Assembly (NCBI GenBank): GCA_949294095.1
Contig: CASFFZ010000001.1
Span: 434,001-498,000, forward strand
Direction of reading: 5' to 3'
Source: an uncultured bacterium
GTDB lineage: Bacteria > Elusimicrobiota > Elusimicrobia > Elusimicrobiales > Elusimicrobiaceae
DNA length: 64,000 nucleotides
The notes under the pieces are model-generated. The model did no database searches and was not told where the DNA came from. It saw only the letters and a list, made by a program, of their open reading frames with translations. Shown here in pieces: positions 50,649-59,402 of the stretch. How positions within the stretch are numbered: the stretch's first letter is position 1; the number at the start of each line of letters is the position of its first letter. Made by a program: the position numbers and the translations under genes.

Positions 50649-51227
50649 ATGCGGAAAGTAATTTTATGGGCAGTATTTGTATGCTTGGGTACAGGCGCTT
50701 TTGCCGAAGAAATGCAGTTTATAACCACGCTGTCTTCTCCGGTGGGGACGTTTGCCCAGCTGGAAACAGCCGACCCGACGGAGAGAACCTATGCTCCTGT
50801 GGTCAATTTTTGCACGAGCCGTTCATCGGTGGGACGCATGAATCTGATGGGGGCTAATGCGTATGTGAGGCGTCTGCATTTAGCGGGCAGCACGGTGCTG
50901 GGCGGATCCCTGCCGGAGTTTCGCATTGCGGCCTCCATGCAGGTCAATAACGGCGGGAAGGTGGGCGGCGGCCGTTTGATGGGAAATCAAGTGAAATTTA
51001 CAAATGCCTACAGTGCAAAAAGCAAGGTCAACGGCTCTTTGTATATGAACTCGGCCACGGTGGTGGGGGCGAAAACCGCACAGTTAACCATTTCCTCCGA
51101 AGTAGAAACCAGCGGCACGGGTACGGGCAAAACCATGGAATGGAGCAATACCTACAGCCGGGATTATTCTTCTTCCGGCGCCGCGACCGGCAAATCCTAC
51201 AGTTCCTATTTGCTAAAAGGCAATTAA
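50649..51227 (+). CDS. Secreted protein of unknown function
   Basis: A 192-aa protein with signal peptide VILWAVFVCLGTGAFA/EE. The mature part is rich in Gly, Ser, Thr and Asn and shows short regular strands (AYVRRLHLAGSTVLGGS, FRIAASMQVNNGGKVGG, QLTISSEVETSGTGTGK), like a repetitive beta structure. There is one Cys (NFCTSR). The C-terminus ends SYSSYLLKGN. I recognise no family. A GGATAGGGGAG site precedes the ATG, and a strong hairpin follows, so it is a single-gene unit. Confidence 0.7.
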   Translation: MRKVILWAVFVCLGTGAFAEEMQFITTLSSPVGTFAQLETADPTERTYAPVVNFCTSRSSVGRMNLMGANAYVRRLHLAGSTVLGGSLPEFRIAASMQVNNGGKVGGGRLMGNQVKFTNAYSAKSKVNGSLYMNSATVVGAKTAQLTISSEVETSGTGTGKTMEWSNTYSRDYSSSGAATGKSYSSYLLKGN

Positions 51228-51245
51228 ACGCTTTATGGGTTGTAA

Positions 51246-51282
51246 ACAGCCGCCCGTTGTGGAATGCAACGGGCGGCTGTTT
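51246..51282 (+). terminator. Strong hairpin after the secreted protein gene
   Basis: A 14-bp perfect stem ACAGCCGCCCGTTG/CAACGGGCGGCTGT with a 7-nt loop, followed only by TTT. It is probably a terminator, given the stem strength. Confidence 0.75.
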
Positions 51283-51360
51283 GGCGTCCAGCGGAACTAT
51301 CTTTTGCGGCGGAAAACCGCTATAATATTACGCGGTTATTTTTGAATACAAGGAGTGTCT

Positions 51361-52170
51361 ATGCGAAACATTACCCCTTTTCAATGGGACGGGAAAAAAA
51401 TTTTAATCCCCATTTTGGTGCTGTTGGTCGTGCTGGCGGCGTACGGTTCCTTTTTTACGGTCTCTGCCGGAAGTGCCGCGGTCAAACTGCGGTTTGGCAA
51501 AATTATAGGCGCGTATGGGGAGGGGCTGCATCTGAAGGCGCCCTTGATTGACAAAGTAGAAAAATTCTCCGTTCGCATTAAAAAAGATTCGTTTGAAACG
51601 GAAGCTTTTTCCAAGGATTTGCAGACGGTCGGGCTAACGTTGGCCATTAACCACCGCATTTTGCCCGGTACGATCGAATCCATTTACCGCAACTTAGGGC
51701 CGGAGTATACCACCACGGTGTTAAAACCCATGGTGGAAGAATGGACGAAAGCCGTCATCGCCAAGTATTCGGCGGACAGTTTGATTTCCAACCGGGTGGA
51801 AGTGGCCCGGGAATTGGATCAGATTTTAAAAGAAAAAATGAAAGAAAAAGAAGTCATCGTTTCCGACATCGCCATTACCAATTTTGAATTTTCGCCGCAG
51901 TTTTTAAAAGCCGTGGAAGAAAAACAAATTGCCGAGCAGGAAGCCAAACGCGCGACCAATTTGGTGGAAAAAGTAAAAAAAGAGGCGGAGCAAAAAATCC
52001 TGCAGGCGGAGGCGGAAGCCAAATCCCTGCGGTTGCAGCGGGAAGTGGTGTCGGACAATCTGATTAAACTGCGCCAAGTGGAAGCGCAATTAAAAGCCAT
52101 TGAAAAATGGGACGGCCACATGCCCACCTATATGGCGGGGGATCAGATGCCGTTTGTCATGACAAAATAA
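51361..52170 (+). CDS. SPFH/prohibitin-domain membrane protein
   Basis: A 269-aa protein with one N-terminal membrane segment (ILIPILVLLVVLAAYGSFF), then the SPFH domain (AGSAAVKLRFGKIIGAYGEGLHLKAPLIDKVEKFSVRIK) and a long coiled coil (EEKQIAEQEAKRATNLVEKVKKEAEQKILQAEAEAKS). It resembles prohibitins and HflK/HflC. Such proteins form large ring assemblies in the membrane and modulate proteases. Only one copy is present, so it is not a standard HflKC pair. AAGGAG lies 5 nt before the ATG. Confidence 0.88.
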   Translation: MRNITPFQWDGKKILIPILVLLVVLAAYGSFFTVSAGSAAVKLRFGKIIGAYGEGLHLKAPLIDKVEKFSVRIKKDSFETEAFSKDLQTVGLTLAINHRILPGTIESIYRNLGPEYTTTVLKPMVEEWTKAVIAKYSADSLISNRVEVARELDQILKEKMKEKEVIVSDIAITNFEFSPQFLKAVEEKQIAEQEAKRATNLVEKVKKEAEQKILQAEAEAKSLRLQREVVSDNLIKLRQVEAQLKAIEKWDGHMPTYMAGDQMPFVMTK

Positions 52171-52202
52171 AAAATGTAAAACCCGTTTGGTAAAGGTATA
52201 AT

Positions 52203-52233
52203 AAAAGGGAGGTTTCGGCCTTCCTTTTATTTT
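52203..52233 (+). terminator. Terminator between the SPFH and Sel1 genes
   Basis: AAAAGGGAGG/CCTTCCTTTT (one G-T pair) with a TTTCGG loop, then TATTTT. A TATAAT box (52197-52202) just before the stem could start a transcript within the hairpin, but no -35 is seen. Confidence 0.65.
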
Positions 52234-52252
52234 GCCTAAGAGAGGGGGAAAG

Positions 52253-53326
52253 ATGAAAACGTTTTTGAAATTATTACTGTTTGTTCTTGTTTTGGCGGCG
52301 GTTTACGTGTTTGTATTTTATAAAACGCCGCAGCAACGGGCTTTTGAACAAACCCTGGCGGCCGCCCGGGCGGGAGATATGCAGGCGGCCGAATGGTACC
52401 GCAAAGCGGCGGCGGACGGCAATATGCAAGCCGCGTGGGAATTGGCGCGTTTGTATATAGAAGGCAAAGGCGTGCCGCAAAATTTGGAGGAGGCCTCCGC
52501 TTATTTGCAATTGGCCGCGCGCGAAGGAAACGCGCAGGCGCAAAACGAGTTGGGCCGTTTTTACGCAGAGGGACTAGGCGGCCTTCCTGTGCGGCCCGGC
52601 GAAGCATTGTATTGGTATTTGCAGGCCGGCCGGCAGGGTAATGCGCAGGCCCAAGCGCGCGCACAGGCCGTGCAACAGGAAGACCCCCGGCTGTATGAAG
52701 AAGTAACCCGCTTTGAGTCGCTTCTCGCCAGCGCCCAGGCAGGCAACTCGCAAGCGCAGCTGGAAGCGGGGCAAATGCTGCATGAAGGGTATGTGCTCGC
52801 CCAAAACAACGAAGAGGCGGCCCGCTGGTTCACGCAGGCGTGGCAGGAAGGGGACAAACTGCCGCAGGCCGCGTATGAACTGTCGCAGCTGTATCAACAC
52901 GGGGAAGGGGTGGCAAAAGATGAAGCCAAAGCCATGGAGCTCTTAGGCGCCGCCGCACAAGCCAAAAATCCCGATGCGCAATACCAAATGGGCATCTTGT
53001 CCTATGGCGCCAATCCGCCCAAATATGAAGACGCTTTTGCGTGGTTTTCCAATGCGGCCGCCGGCGGGCAGGCGCAAGGGCAGTATATGACGGGGTTTAT
53101 GTTGATGCAAGGGCAGGGAACGCCCAAATCGGTAGAGCTGGCCATTCAATTCTTCCGCAAAGCGGCCGAACAAAACCATGCCGCCGCGCAATACGTGTTG
53201 GGGCAAATTTATTGGAAAGGCTTGGGCGTGCCGGCGGATAAAAAAGAAGGGGAACAATGGCTCCGCCGCGCAGCCGACGGCGGCAACGAGGCGGCAAAAG
53301 CGTTGTTGGAAGCGCCCGCGTCTTAA
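52253..53326 (+). CDS. Sel1-repeat protein, membrane-anchored
   Basis: A 357-aa protein with an N-terminal membrane or export segment (FLKLLLFVLVLAAVYVFVF) and about seven to eight Sel1-like repeats of 36 aa (AAWELARLYIEGKGVPQNLEEASAYLQ, AQNELGRFYAEG, AAQYVLGQIYWKGLGVPADKKEGEQWLRRAADGG). The solenoid probably mediates protein contacts in the periplasm. The start at 52253 has a GAGGGGGAAAG site. It does not end in a transmembrane signal. No specific partner can be named. Confidence 0.88.
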   Translation: MKTFLKLLLFVLVLAAVYVFVFYKTPQQRAFEQTLAAARAGDMQAAEWYRKAAADGNMQAAWELARLYIEGKGVPQNLEEASAYLQLAAREGNAQAQNELGRFYAEGLGGLPVRPGEALYWYLQAGRQGNAQAQARAQAVQQEDPRLYEEVTRFESLLASAQAGNSQAQLEAGQMLHEGYVLAQNNEEAARWFTQAWQEGDKLPQAAYELSQLYQHGEGVAKDEAKAMELLGAAAQAKNPDAQYQMGILSYGANPPKYEDAFAWFSNAAAGGQAQGQYMTGFMLMQGQGTPKSVELAIQFFRKAAEQNHAAAQYVLGQIYWKGLGVPADKKEGEQWLRRAADGGNEAAKALLEAPAS

Positions 53327-53407
53327 AAAAGCGTCCGGGCGGAAGGACGGGGTTGCTTTGCGCCGGGGCGGATCGGACGGCCCCAAACGAGATTGCGGCG
53401 AAGCCGG

Positions 53408-54643
53408 TTATAAATGCAAGGGTTTCTGGGCGGTTTCGCCCGTCCGTAAGTTAAGGGTCAGGATGCGTTGGCGGACGCCTTCTGTGTGACCGGTTTGCAG
53501 GGTTCCGCCTTGGATGAGGTGTATTTCTACGATGCCGTCTTGCGCCAGCGGGAAAATTTTTTCCAAGTGGGCGTAATCTACTTTTTCTTCATCATGCCAA
53601 GGGGAAAAAGTGCGCGGAGAAAAACCAAACTGTTTTAAAGAAACGCTGTAGATGTATTCATCAATATTAATTTGGCCCACTACTTTCCCGTTCCATACCA
53701 GCGGCCTCGTTTTTTGGTTGTGATGTTGGGCCGCCGCCAATAAATCTTTTAAAAAAGAGACGGGCACCGCATAACTTTCTTGTTTGCTTAACGAGCTTCC
53801 GCAATGGATTCCTACCAATTCGTTTTGTTCATTTAGCAACGGGCCTCCGCAGGCACCGGCCCGGTCGTGTTTGCCAAATTCAAACGAAGTAACCAGTCGG
53901 CTGGGCGTCGCCGCCAGGACGCGCCGGTTTGGTATGATATGCAACTCTTTTTCAAAAAAGCTGTAAGACCGCAGATTTTCCCCCGGGCGCACCTCTCCCT
54001 CTCCCAGCGAAAGGGGGCGTACGAAATCCGATATGTCTTCGTTTACTTTAAACAGCGCAATATCGGCCAGCCCGGTATTCCCTTTGGCCAGCACCGTAAT
54101 CGGGAAATCCATTCCAAGTCCTTCGGCGGGTGTAATGCGCACCAGCATATCCGGCCCTAAAAAATCAATCATATGTGCGGCGGTAACGCCTAAAATGGTT
54201 TTTTCGCCTTGGTATTGGGCTTCTATAAAAAAGGCGGTTGCTTCCAAGGGAACCAGAATTTGAAGCAAAGGGTTGCGCAGCACGCCAATGGACTGCAGGG
54301 CGTAGGCGTCAAAGGAGGCCATGGCTTGTTTTTGCTGAGCATATTGTTTGGCTTGGGCCGCGGCGACCGATAGATTAACCGCTTGGGAAATGTGTTGCTG
54401 CTGCAGGGAATGAATGCCCGGAAGGCTTGCAGACAAAGCAGGCAGAATGCTCGGGTTGGCGGCCGCGGGCAGCGCCTGGACGGACGGGTACTTCTGGATG
54501 GACGGCTTCGCCTGGGCCGGCAGGGTGGAGGGCGCTTTGGAACGCAACATTTTTATCAAATGCTGCCATCCGTTTTTGGCATACGCGGGGGATGCCAAAA
54601 CCAGCAGACACGCCGCCCCTGTGAGCGTCCACCGTTTTTTCAT
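53408..54643 (-). CDS. Secreted trypsin-fold protein with Cys in place of catalytic Ser (copy A)
   Basis: A 411-aa protein with signal peptide (ACLLVLASPAYA/KN), a Pro/Ala/Gln-rich spacer to about residue 130, and a chymotrypsin-like domain. The catalytic triad positions are His157 (VTAAHMIDF), Asp194 (LADIALF) and Cys265 in RAGACGGPLLNEQNELVGIHCG, where serine peptidases have G-x-S-G-G. A C-terminal beta region follows. It may be an active cysteine peptidase like viral 3C enzymes, or a binding protein. The start 54643 has an AGGAGAG site; it begins 1 nt after the stop of copy B. Confidence 0.82.
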   Translation of the reverse strand: MKKRWTLTGAACLLVLASPAYAKNGWQHLIKMLRSKAPSTLPAQAKPSIQKYPSVQALPAAANPSILPALSASLPGIHSLQQQHISQAVNLSVAAAQAKQYAQQKQAMASFDAYALQSIGVLRNPLLQILVPLEATAFFIEAQYQGEKTILGVTAAHMIDFLGPDMLVRITPAEGLGMDFPITVLAKGNTGLADIALFKVNEDISDFVRPLSLGEGEVRPGENLRSYSFFEKELHIIPNRRVLAATPSRLVTSFEFGKHDRAGACGGPLLNEQNELVGIHCGSSLSKQESYAVPVSFLKDLLAAAQHHNQKTRPLVWNGKVVGQINIDEYIYSVSLKQFGFSPRTFSPWHDEEKVDYAHLEKIFPLAQDGIVEIHLIQGGTLQTGHTEGVRQRILTLNLRTGETAQKPLHL

Positions 54644-54644
54644 A

Positions 54645-55856
54645 TCACTTTCTCTCCTTGTGGGAAATCGTCCCCGATGCCAAGTCCAGCGTGTGCAGCA
54701 GCAGTTTTCGTTGCGGAGAAGATCGGTCTCCTTTTTGCACGACGACGGTAATTTGGTCGTTGGGGCGCACGTCCAAAAACGCTTCCAGATGATTGTAATC
54801 CATAAAAGGATACGCCGGCACTTTGCTGACCAGGGTTCCGTCGCGCACCAATACAACCGACTGTACGGTTTCGTCCGGATGCAGCAACGCAACGGTTTTT
54901 CCAAACAATTTCAGCGGGGCTCCTTCGGGTGCGTGGGAGCCGGGCCTTTCTTGCAGGGTCAGCCGGCGCACCCAAGACATTGGAGCGATGCGGGTAAAAG
55001 AATGTATTTTCCCCGAAAAAGAAGGGGACAACAGCGAAAACCACTCCGTTTTCTGAGCCATTTCCTCGGGGGTAATTCCTACAAAAACGCCCAAGACTTT
55101 CCCCCGGTGCAAAATGGGGGAGCCGCAGTACCCGCTTCGGACGGGGAAAGTATCATACCGGGCCAGAATGCGGTGCGAGCTGGCAAACAAAACGTCTACC
55201 TGGGGGAACCACCCGAAATTGCCGTGGGAAAAGCCCGCGGACTGCACCGTTTCTTGCGCGGACGGCAAACGATAATCCGGCTTGAGCGGCTTTACATAAG
55301 GCAACGCTTCTGCCGGGATGCGGAAAATGGCTACATCCGCGCCCAATATATTGCCTTCCCGCGCCGAAAACACTTGAAATAACTGCTGTTTGCCGTCGGG
55401 GGTGGAAAGGGCCATAAAAGGCGAACGGCCGATATCGTCTAATACGTGCCGTGCCGTTACGCCCCAAATTTGCCCGTCTATTTCTACGGCAAAAGCCGAG
55501 CCTTTCCCGTGAGACTGCGGGCTTTGCTGCAGGGTAAAAACGGCCTGGCGTATTGTTTTGGGAGCGGGCAGCAAAGGCCGCGGGGCGTAGGTGCTGGCTG
55601 GAGGGTCAAACAACGGGGCCGCCGCGCGCAAGGCCTGCTGTGTGGAAAGTTGCGCAAAAGCAATCGGTTCCAGCCCGTGCCAATTCACGCCGGGCAACGG
55701 CTGGCGGCGGGGAAAAAGAGAAGCAAAAAGCGTTTTTTTCGGGAAGAACAACTGCTTGAGTACTTTAGGCAGGTTTTTTTGCGCATAAGCGGGGGTCGCC
55801 CCTCCGGTAAGGAAAGCGGTTAATAGGATGACCAAGATTTTTCTGCAGCTAAACAT
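54645..55856 (-). CDS. Secreted trypsin-fold protein with Cys in place of catalytic Ser (copy B)
   Basis: A 403-aa protein with a signal peptide (ILVILLTAFLTGGATPAYA/QK). The spacer is followed by a chymotrypsin-like domain with His137 (GVTARHVLDD), Asp174 (GADVAIFRI) and Cys244 in RSGYCGSPILHRGKVLGVFVG. The C-terminal region shares the block MDYNHLEAFL with VDYAHLEKIF of copy A, so the two are tandem paralogues in one operon. The start at 55856 is chosen because the signal peptide begins there; the ribosome binding site is poor and codons further upstream remain open. Confidence 0.8.
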   Translation of the reverse strand: MFSCRKILVILLTAFLTGGATPAYAQKNLPKVLKQLFFPKKTLFASLFPRRQPLPGVNWHGLEPIAFAQLSTQQALRAAAPLFDPPASTYAPRPLLPAPKTIRQAVFTLQQSPQSHGKGSAFAVEIDGQIWGVTARHVLDDIGRSPFMALSTPDGKQQLFQVFSAREGNILGADVAIFRIPAEALPYVKPLKPDYRLPSAQETVQSAGFSHGNFGWFPQVDVLFASSHRILARYDTFPVRSGYCGSPILHRGKVLGVFVGITPEEMAQKTEWFSLLSPSFSGKIHSFTRIAPMSWVRRLTLQERPGSHAPEGAPLKLFGKTVALLHPDETVQSVVLVRDGTLVSKVPAYPFMDYNHLEAFLDVRPNDQITVVVQKGDRSSPQRKLLLHTLDLASGTISHKERK

Positions 55857-56010
55857 ATCTTTTTGTCCGGCTCTTTGCGGCGCTTGCCCAAGGGCCTTTT
55901 CCCCGCGAAAAAGTGATACTAACACTTTAGCTTTTTAGTGCCGCAAAAAACAGGGTCAAAAGGCCCACCCGGGCGGTAAAATAGGCCTATAGGCGGTTGG
56001 GCCCCGCTTT

Positions 56011-56041
56011 CCCCGCGGGCCGGCGCTGCGCCGGCGCGGGG
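56011..56041. other. GC-rich palindromic hairpin downstream of glyA
   Basis: GCCGGCGC (56019-56026) / GCGCCGGC (56028-56035) within CCCCGC (56011-56016) / GCGGGG (56036-56041). No T-run follows on the minus strand. It may cap the 3' end of the glyA message; the rest of 55857-56057 has no gene I can support. Confidence 0.5.
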
Positions 56042-56057
56042 AAGAAAGACGTTCTGT

Positions 56058-57305
56058 TTAGTGAAGCTGCGGATAGAGGGGGAACCGTTCCAGGAATTTT
56101 TTTACTTGTCCGGCAATTTGCGCCAGATACGCTTCATCCTGCGCGTGCGAGATGGCCTCGTCAATAAACGCCGCCACTTGCGCCATGTCGGCCTCTTTCA
56201 TGCCGCGCGTGGTTACGGCCGGCGTTCCCAGGCGCAGGCCGCTTGTTACAAACGGTTTTTCGGGGTCAAACGGAATGGTGTTTTTGTTGGCGGTAATGCC
56301 GGCTTTGTCCAGGGCGGCTTCGGCGGCTTTGCCGGTGAGGCCTTTGGAGCGCAAATCAATGCACATCACGTGGCTGTCTGTTCCGCCCGCCACCAAGCGG
56401 TATCCGCGTGCGGTTAGTTGTTTGGCCAATTCGGCCGCATTCAGTTTTACTTGATGTTGGTATGCTTTAAATTCGGGCTTCAGCGCTTCCCCAAAGCAAA
56501 CGGCCTTGCCGGCAATCACGTGCATCAGCGGCCCGCCTTGCGTGCCGGGAAAAACGGCCGAGTTGATGGCTTTGGCCAGTTTTTCTTTGCACAAAATCAG
56601 CCCGCCGCGCGGCCCGCGCAGCGTTTTGTGCGTGGTGGTGGTTACGACGTCTGCATACGGGAAAGGGTTTGGATATTCGCCCGCGGCAATGAGCCCCGCG
56701 TAGTGTGCCACGTCGCACGCCAGATAGGCCCCGCAGGAATCGGCAATTTCGCGCAGGCGTTTCCAGTCAAACACGCGCGAATAGTTGGAAGCCCCCGCCA
56801 TAATCAGTTTGGGCTTGTGTTCCAACGCCAGCTTGGCGGCTTCGTCGTAATCAATTTCCTCGGTGTCGGGGCGCACATTCATGGCCACGATGCGGTAAAG
56901 TTTACCGGAAAAATTCATCGGATGTCCGTGGGTCAGATGGCCGCCGTGGGAAAGGTTGAGGCCCAGCACGGTGTCACCGGGCTGCAGGAGGGCAAAGTAT
57001 ACCGCCATATTGGCCTGCGCGCCCGAATGCGGCTGTACGTTGGCGTGTTCGGCGCCGAAAAGTTGCTTGGCGCGGTCAATGGCGAGCTGTTCCACTTCAT
57101 CTACAAATTCACATCCGCCGTAGTAGCGTTTGCCGGGGTATCCTTCGGCGTATTTGTTGGTCAGCACCGAGCCTTGCGCCTGCATGACGGCCAGCGAAGT
57201 AAAATTTTCCGAAGCAATCAGCTCCATTTTTTCGCGCTGGCGGCCAAGTTCTTTGGCTACGGAAGCGAAAACGGCGGGGTCAGTTTTTTGTAAATCCGGA
57301 TACAT
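56058..57305 (-). CDS. glyA: Serine hydroxymethyltransferase
   Basis: A PLP enzyme of about 415 aa. It opens [43 protein letters not shown]. The Schiff-base Lys lies in [17 protein letters not shown] (about residue 225). Further family blocks are [35 protein letters not shown] and [13 protein letters not shown]. It interconverts serine and glycine and supplies one-carbon units to tetrahydrofolate. The ATG at 57305 has an AAGGAG site about 8 nt ahead; a longer reading from 57332 lacks one. Confidence 0.97.
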   Translation of the reverse strand: MYPDLQKTDPAVFASVAKELGRQREKMELIASENFTSLAVMQAQGSVLTNKYAEGYPGKRYYGGCEFVDEVEQLAIDRAKQLFGAEHANVQPHSGAQANMAVYFALLQPGDTVLGLNLSHGGHLTHGHPMNFSGKLYRIVAMNVRPDTEEIDYDEAAKLALEHKPKLIMAGASNYSRVFDWKRLREIADSCGAYLACDVAHYAGLIAAGEYPNPFPYADVVTTTTHKTLRGPRGGLILCKEKLAKAINSAVFPGTQGGPLMHVIAGKAVCFGEALKPEFKAYQHQVKLNAAELAKQLTARGYRLVAGGTDSHVMCIDLRSKGLTGKAAEAALDKAGITANKNTIPFDPEKPFVTSGLRLGTPAVTTRGMKEADMAQVAAFIDEAISHAQDEAYLAQIAGQVKKFLERFPLYPQLH

Positions 57306-57454
57306 GGGGTACGCTCCTTGGGCGGCAGCCAAGGGCAGAAAAATTTCTGCCGGGGTTTTGCCGCAAAATTTATATATTTTCTATAGAAAATACGGTGTAT
57401 ATTTAATATAATTTACTAAATAGAAGTAAATAAATCCAGCAGAGGTGTAAAGAA

Positions 57455-58531
57455 ATGGCAAAACTTACCAAAAAAGACTTTCTCAAAGACACCATCAAAC
57501 ACATTGACCTCAAAAAATACAATGTGGTTCCTATGGTGGAAGCCTTTGGGAGCATGGCCTACGCTTCCCGCGAAGTGGCCAGAGCGAGCAAAATCTACAA
57601 TATGATGCTGTCTGACAAAAAATGCTCCGTCATTTTGTGCATCGCGGGATCGCTCGTATCCGCCGGGCTTAAAAAAGTAGTGGTGGACATGATTCAAAAC
57701 AACATGGTTGACGCGATTGTTTCCAACGGCGCCAATATCGTAGACCAGGACTTCTTTGAAGCGTTGGGTTACAAACACTATATCGGCACCCCCTATAACG
57801 CCGACGACAACTTGCTGCGCGACCTGCACATTGACCGTATCTACGACACCTATATTGACGAAGACCAACTCAAAGAATGCGACGAAACCGTCCATAAAAT
57901 TTGCAATTCCCTGGAGCCCCGCCCCTACTCTTCCCGCGAATTTATCTGGGAAATGGGCAAATGGCTGGAGAAAAAAGGCAAAGGAAAAGACTCTATCGTC
58001 TACAACGCTTACAAATACGGCGTGCCCGTGTTTGTGCCGGCCTTCTCGGACTGCTCGGCCGGTTTCGGCTTTGTAGCCCATCAAACCGAACACCCCGAAG
58101 CCCATGTGTCTATCGACAGCGCCAAAGACTTCTTGGAACTGACCAAAATCAAAATCAAAGCCAAAGAAACCGGATTGATGATGTTCTCGGGCGGCGTACC
58201 GAAAAACTTTGCCCAAGACACCGTAGTGGCGGCCGAAATTTTAGGGGCCGATGCTCCCATGCACAAATACGCCGTGCAAATTACCGTGGCCGACGTGCGC
58301 GACGGGGCCTTGTCCGGTTCCACCCTCAAGGAAGCTTCTTCTTGGGGTAAAGTTTCCACCGCGCTGGAACAGATGGTGTACGGCGAATGCACGACCTTAA
58401 TCCCGCTCATCATCGGCTACGGCTACCACAAAGGCGCGTGGAAAAAACGCAAAGCGGCCAACTACGTCAAGTTCCTGCAGGACGAAGACGCCAAAGTGGC
58501 GGCTTTGAAAGCCAAGAAAGCCAAAAAATAA
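57455..58531 (+). CDS. Deoxyhypusine synthase-like protein
   Basis: A 358-aa NAD-dependent enzyme of the DHS family. The lysine that forms the enzyme-imine intermediate is kept (ASSWGKVS, Lys299). The family Gly-rich patterns CIAGSLVSAGLKKVVVDMI, VSNGANIVDQDF and LMMFSGGVPKNFAQD are present. The last replaces the human GGGMPKHH His with Asn. DHS modifies eIF5A in eukaryotes and archaea; bacteria use EF-P, so here a polyamine-making reaction from putrescine is more likely. AGGTG precedes the ATG. Two envelope genes and dnaX follow. Polyamine precursors come from pdaD-speB at 14.6 kb. Confidence 0.9.
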   Translation: MAKLTKKDFLKDTIKHIDLKKYNVVPMVEAFGSMAYASREVARASKIYNMMLSDKKCSVILCIAGSLVSAGLKKVVVDMIQNNMVDAIVSNGANIVDQDFFEALGYKHYIGTPYNADDNLLRDLHIDRIYDTYIDEDQLKECDETVHKICNSLEPRPYSSREFIWEMGKWLEKKGKGKDSIVYNAYKYGVPVFVPAFSDCSAGFGFVAHQTEHPEAHVSIDSAKDFLELTKIKIKAKETGLMMFSGGVPKNFAQDTVVAAEILGADAPMHKYAVQITVADVRDGALSGSTLKEASSWGKVSTALEQMVYGECTTLIPLIIGYGYHKGAWKKRKAANYVKFLQDEDAKVAALKAKKAKK

Positions 58532-58537
58532 ATTGCG

Positions 58538-59392
58538 ATGCGACTGAAAACCGCGTTTATCAGTTTGATCCTGCTGATCTGCCCGTGTGCGTTATGCTAC
58601 GGGCAGCTCAGTTTTTCGGGGGTCAACGGGGAACGCGGCTACGCCGCTTTGCGGGCCCGGTACCGGCTGGATTTGGATAACGGATTTGTGTTTACGCCCA
58701 TGTACGGGTATTACCGGATGACGGATAAAGAAATAGACGAGGCCGGCTCCACCTCGCGCTACGGGCTGGAAGTATCGTATGAACTAAACGACGCCTGGCG
58801 GGTGCTGGCCGAAGGGTTTTGGCAGCCGCAGGCCGTTGGATATCAGGCGGTGGGGTATGCGGCGGGGCTTAGCTGGAAGCCGTTTTACCGCTGGTGGATT
58901 TTTAAAAACCCGACGCTTACCGCTTACGCCGAGCAGACCCGCTACCGCACGTATGTGGACAAACAAGGCAACGATTTGCCGTCCGGCGCGTTTGGCGAAG
59001 TGGAAACCGGCGCGCATATAGAAGCGTCCGCCGACGCGGGAAACTGGAATATGCAAGCCGCTTGGCATAAAGTGATAGAATATAGTAGCAGCCCGCCGCA
59101 TAACCTTACTTTTAGCTGGGCCAATATCCCTTTTATGACGGCGGTGGTGCAAGGCTTTGTGAAAGAAGCCGCCGCGGTGCGGCTGAGCTACCGCACGGAG
59201 TTTATCACGCCGTATGCGTCCCTGGCGCGGTACCGCTACAACGAACTGAGCGACACGGCGGCAGCCGTCAGCGCGGGGCTGCATGTGCATTTGGGGGAGA
59301 TGTCTTTGTCGGGCGGGGTGGAAGTGTTTGAACCGCGCCGGGAAGATAACCGGAAAACGTATTTTTCCATGTCCGCCGAAGTGGAATTCTGA
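58538..59392 (+). CDS. Probable outer-membrane beta-barrel protein
   Basis: A 284-aa protein with a signal peptide (LILLICPCALCYG/QL) and long alternating strands (FVFTPMYGYYRM, RYGLEVSYELNDAWRVLAEGFW, AVRLSYRTEFITPYASLARYRYNEL), ending SMSAEVEF with the C-terminal Phe. The Cys in the signal (CYGQL) could also suit lipidation, but the context fits a barrel better. It begins 6 nt after the DHS-like gene. No close family recognised; not evidently homologous to the three barrels at 16-22 kb. Confidence 0.7.
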   Translation: MRLKTAFISLILLICPCALCYGQLSFSGVNGERGYAALRARYRLDLDNGFVFTPMYGYYRMTDKEIDEAGSTSRYGLEVSYELNDAWRVLAEGFWQPQAVGYQAVGYAAGLSWKPFYRWWIFKNPTLTAYAEQTRYRTYVDKQGNDLPSGAFGEVETGAHIEASADAGNWNMQAAWHKVIEYSSSPPHNLTFSWANIPFMTAVVQGFVKEAAAVRLSYRTEFITPYASLARYRYNELSDTAAAVSAGLHVHLGEMSLSGGVEVFEPRREDNRKTYFSMSAEVEF

Positions 59393-59402
59393 CGGAGGGT
59401 AT

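Noticed and set aside
52197..52202. TATAAT as promoter of the Sel1 gene
   Set aside because: No matching -35 box, and a start there would fall inside the hairpin at 52203-52228, which is better read as a terminator of the SPFH gene.
55857..56057. Possible short gene or repeat array in the GC-rich gap upstream of glyA's 3' end
   Set aside because: Only one hairpin (56011-56041) is present, with no direct repeats and no open frame with a ribosome binding site.
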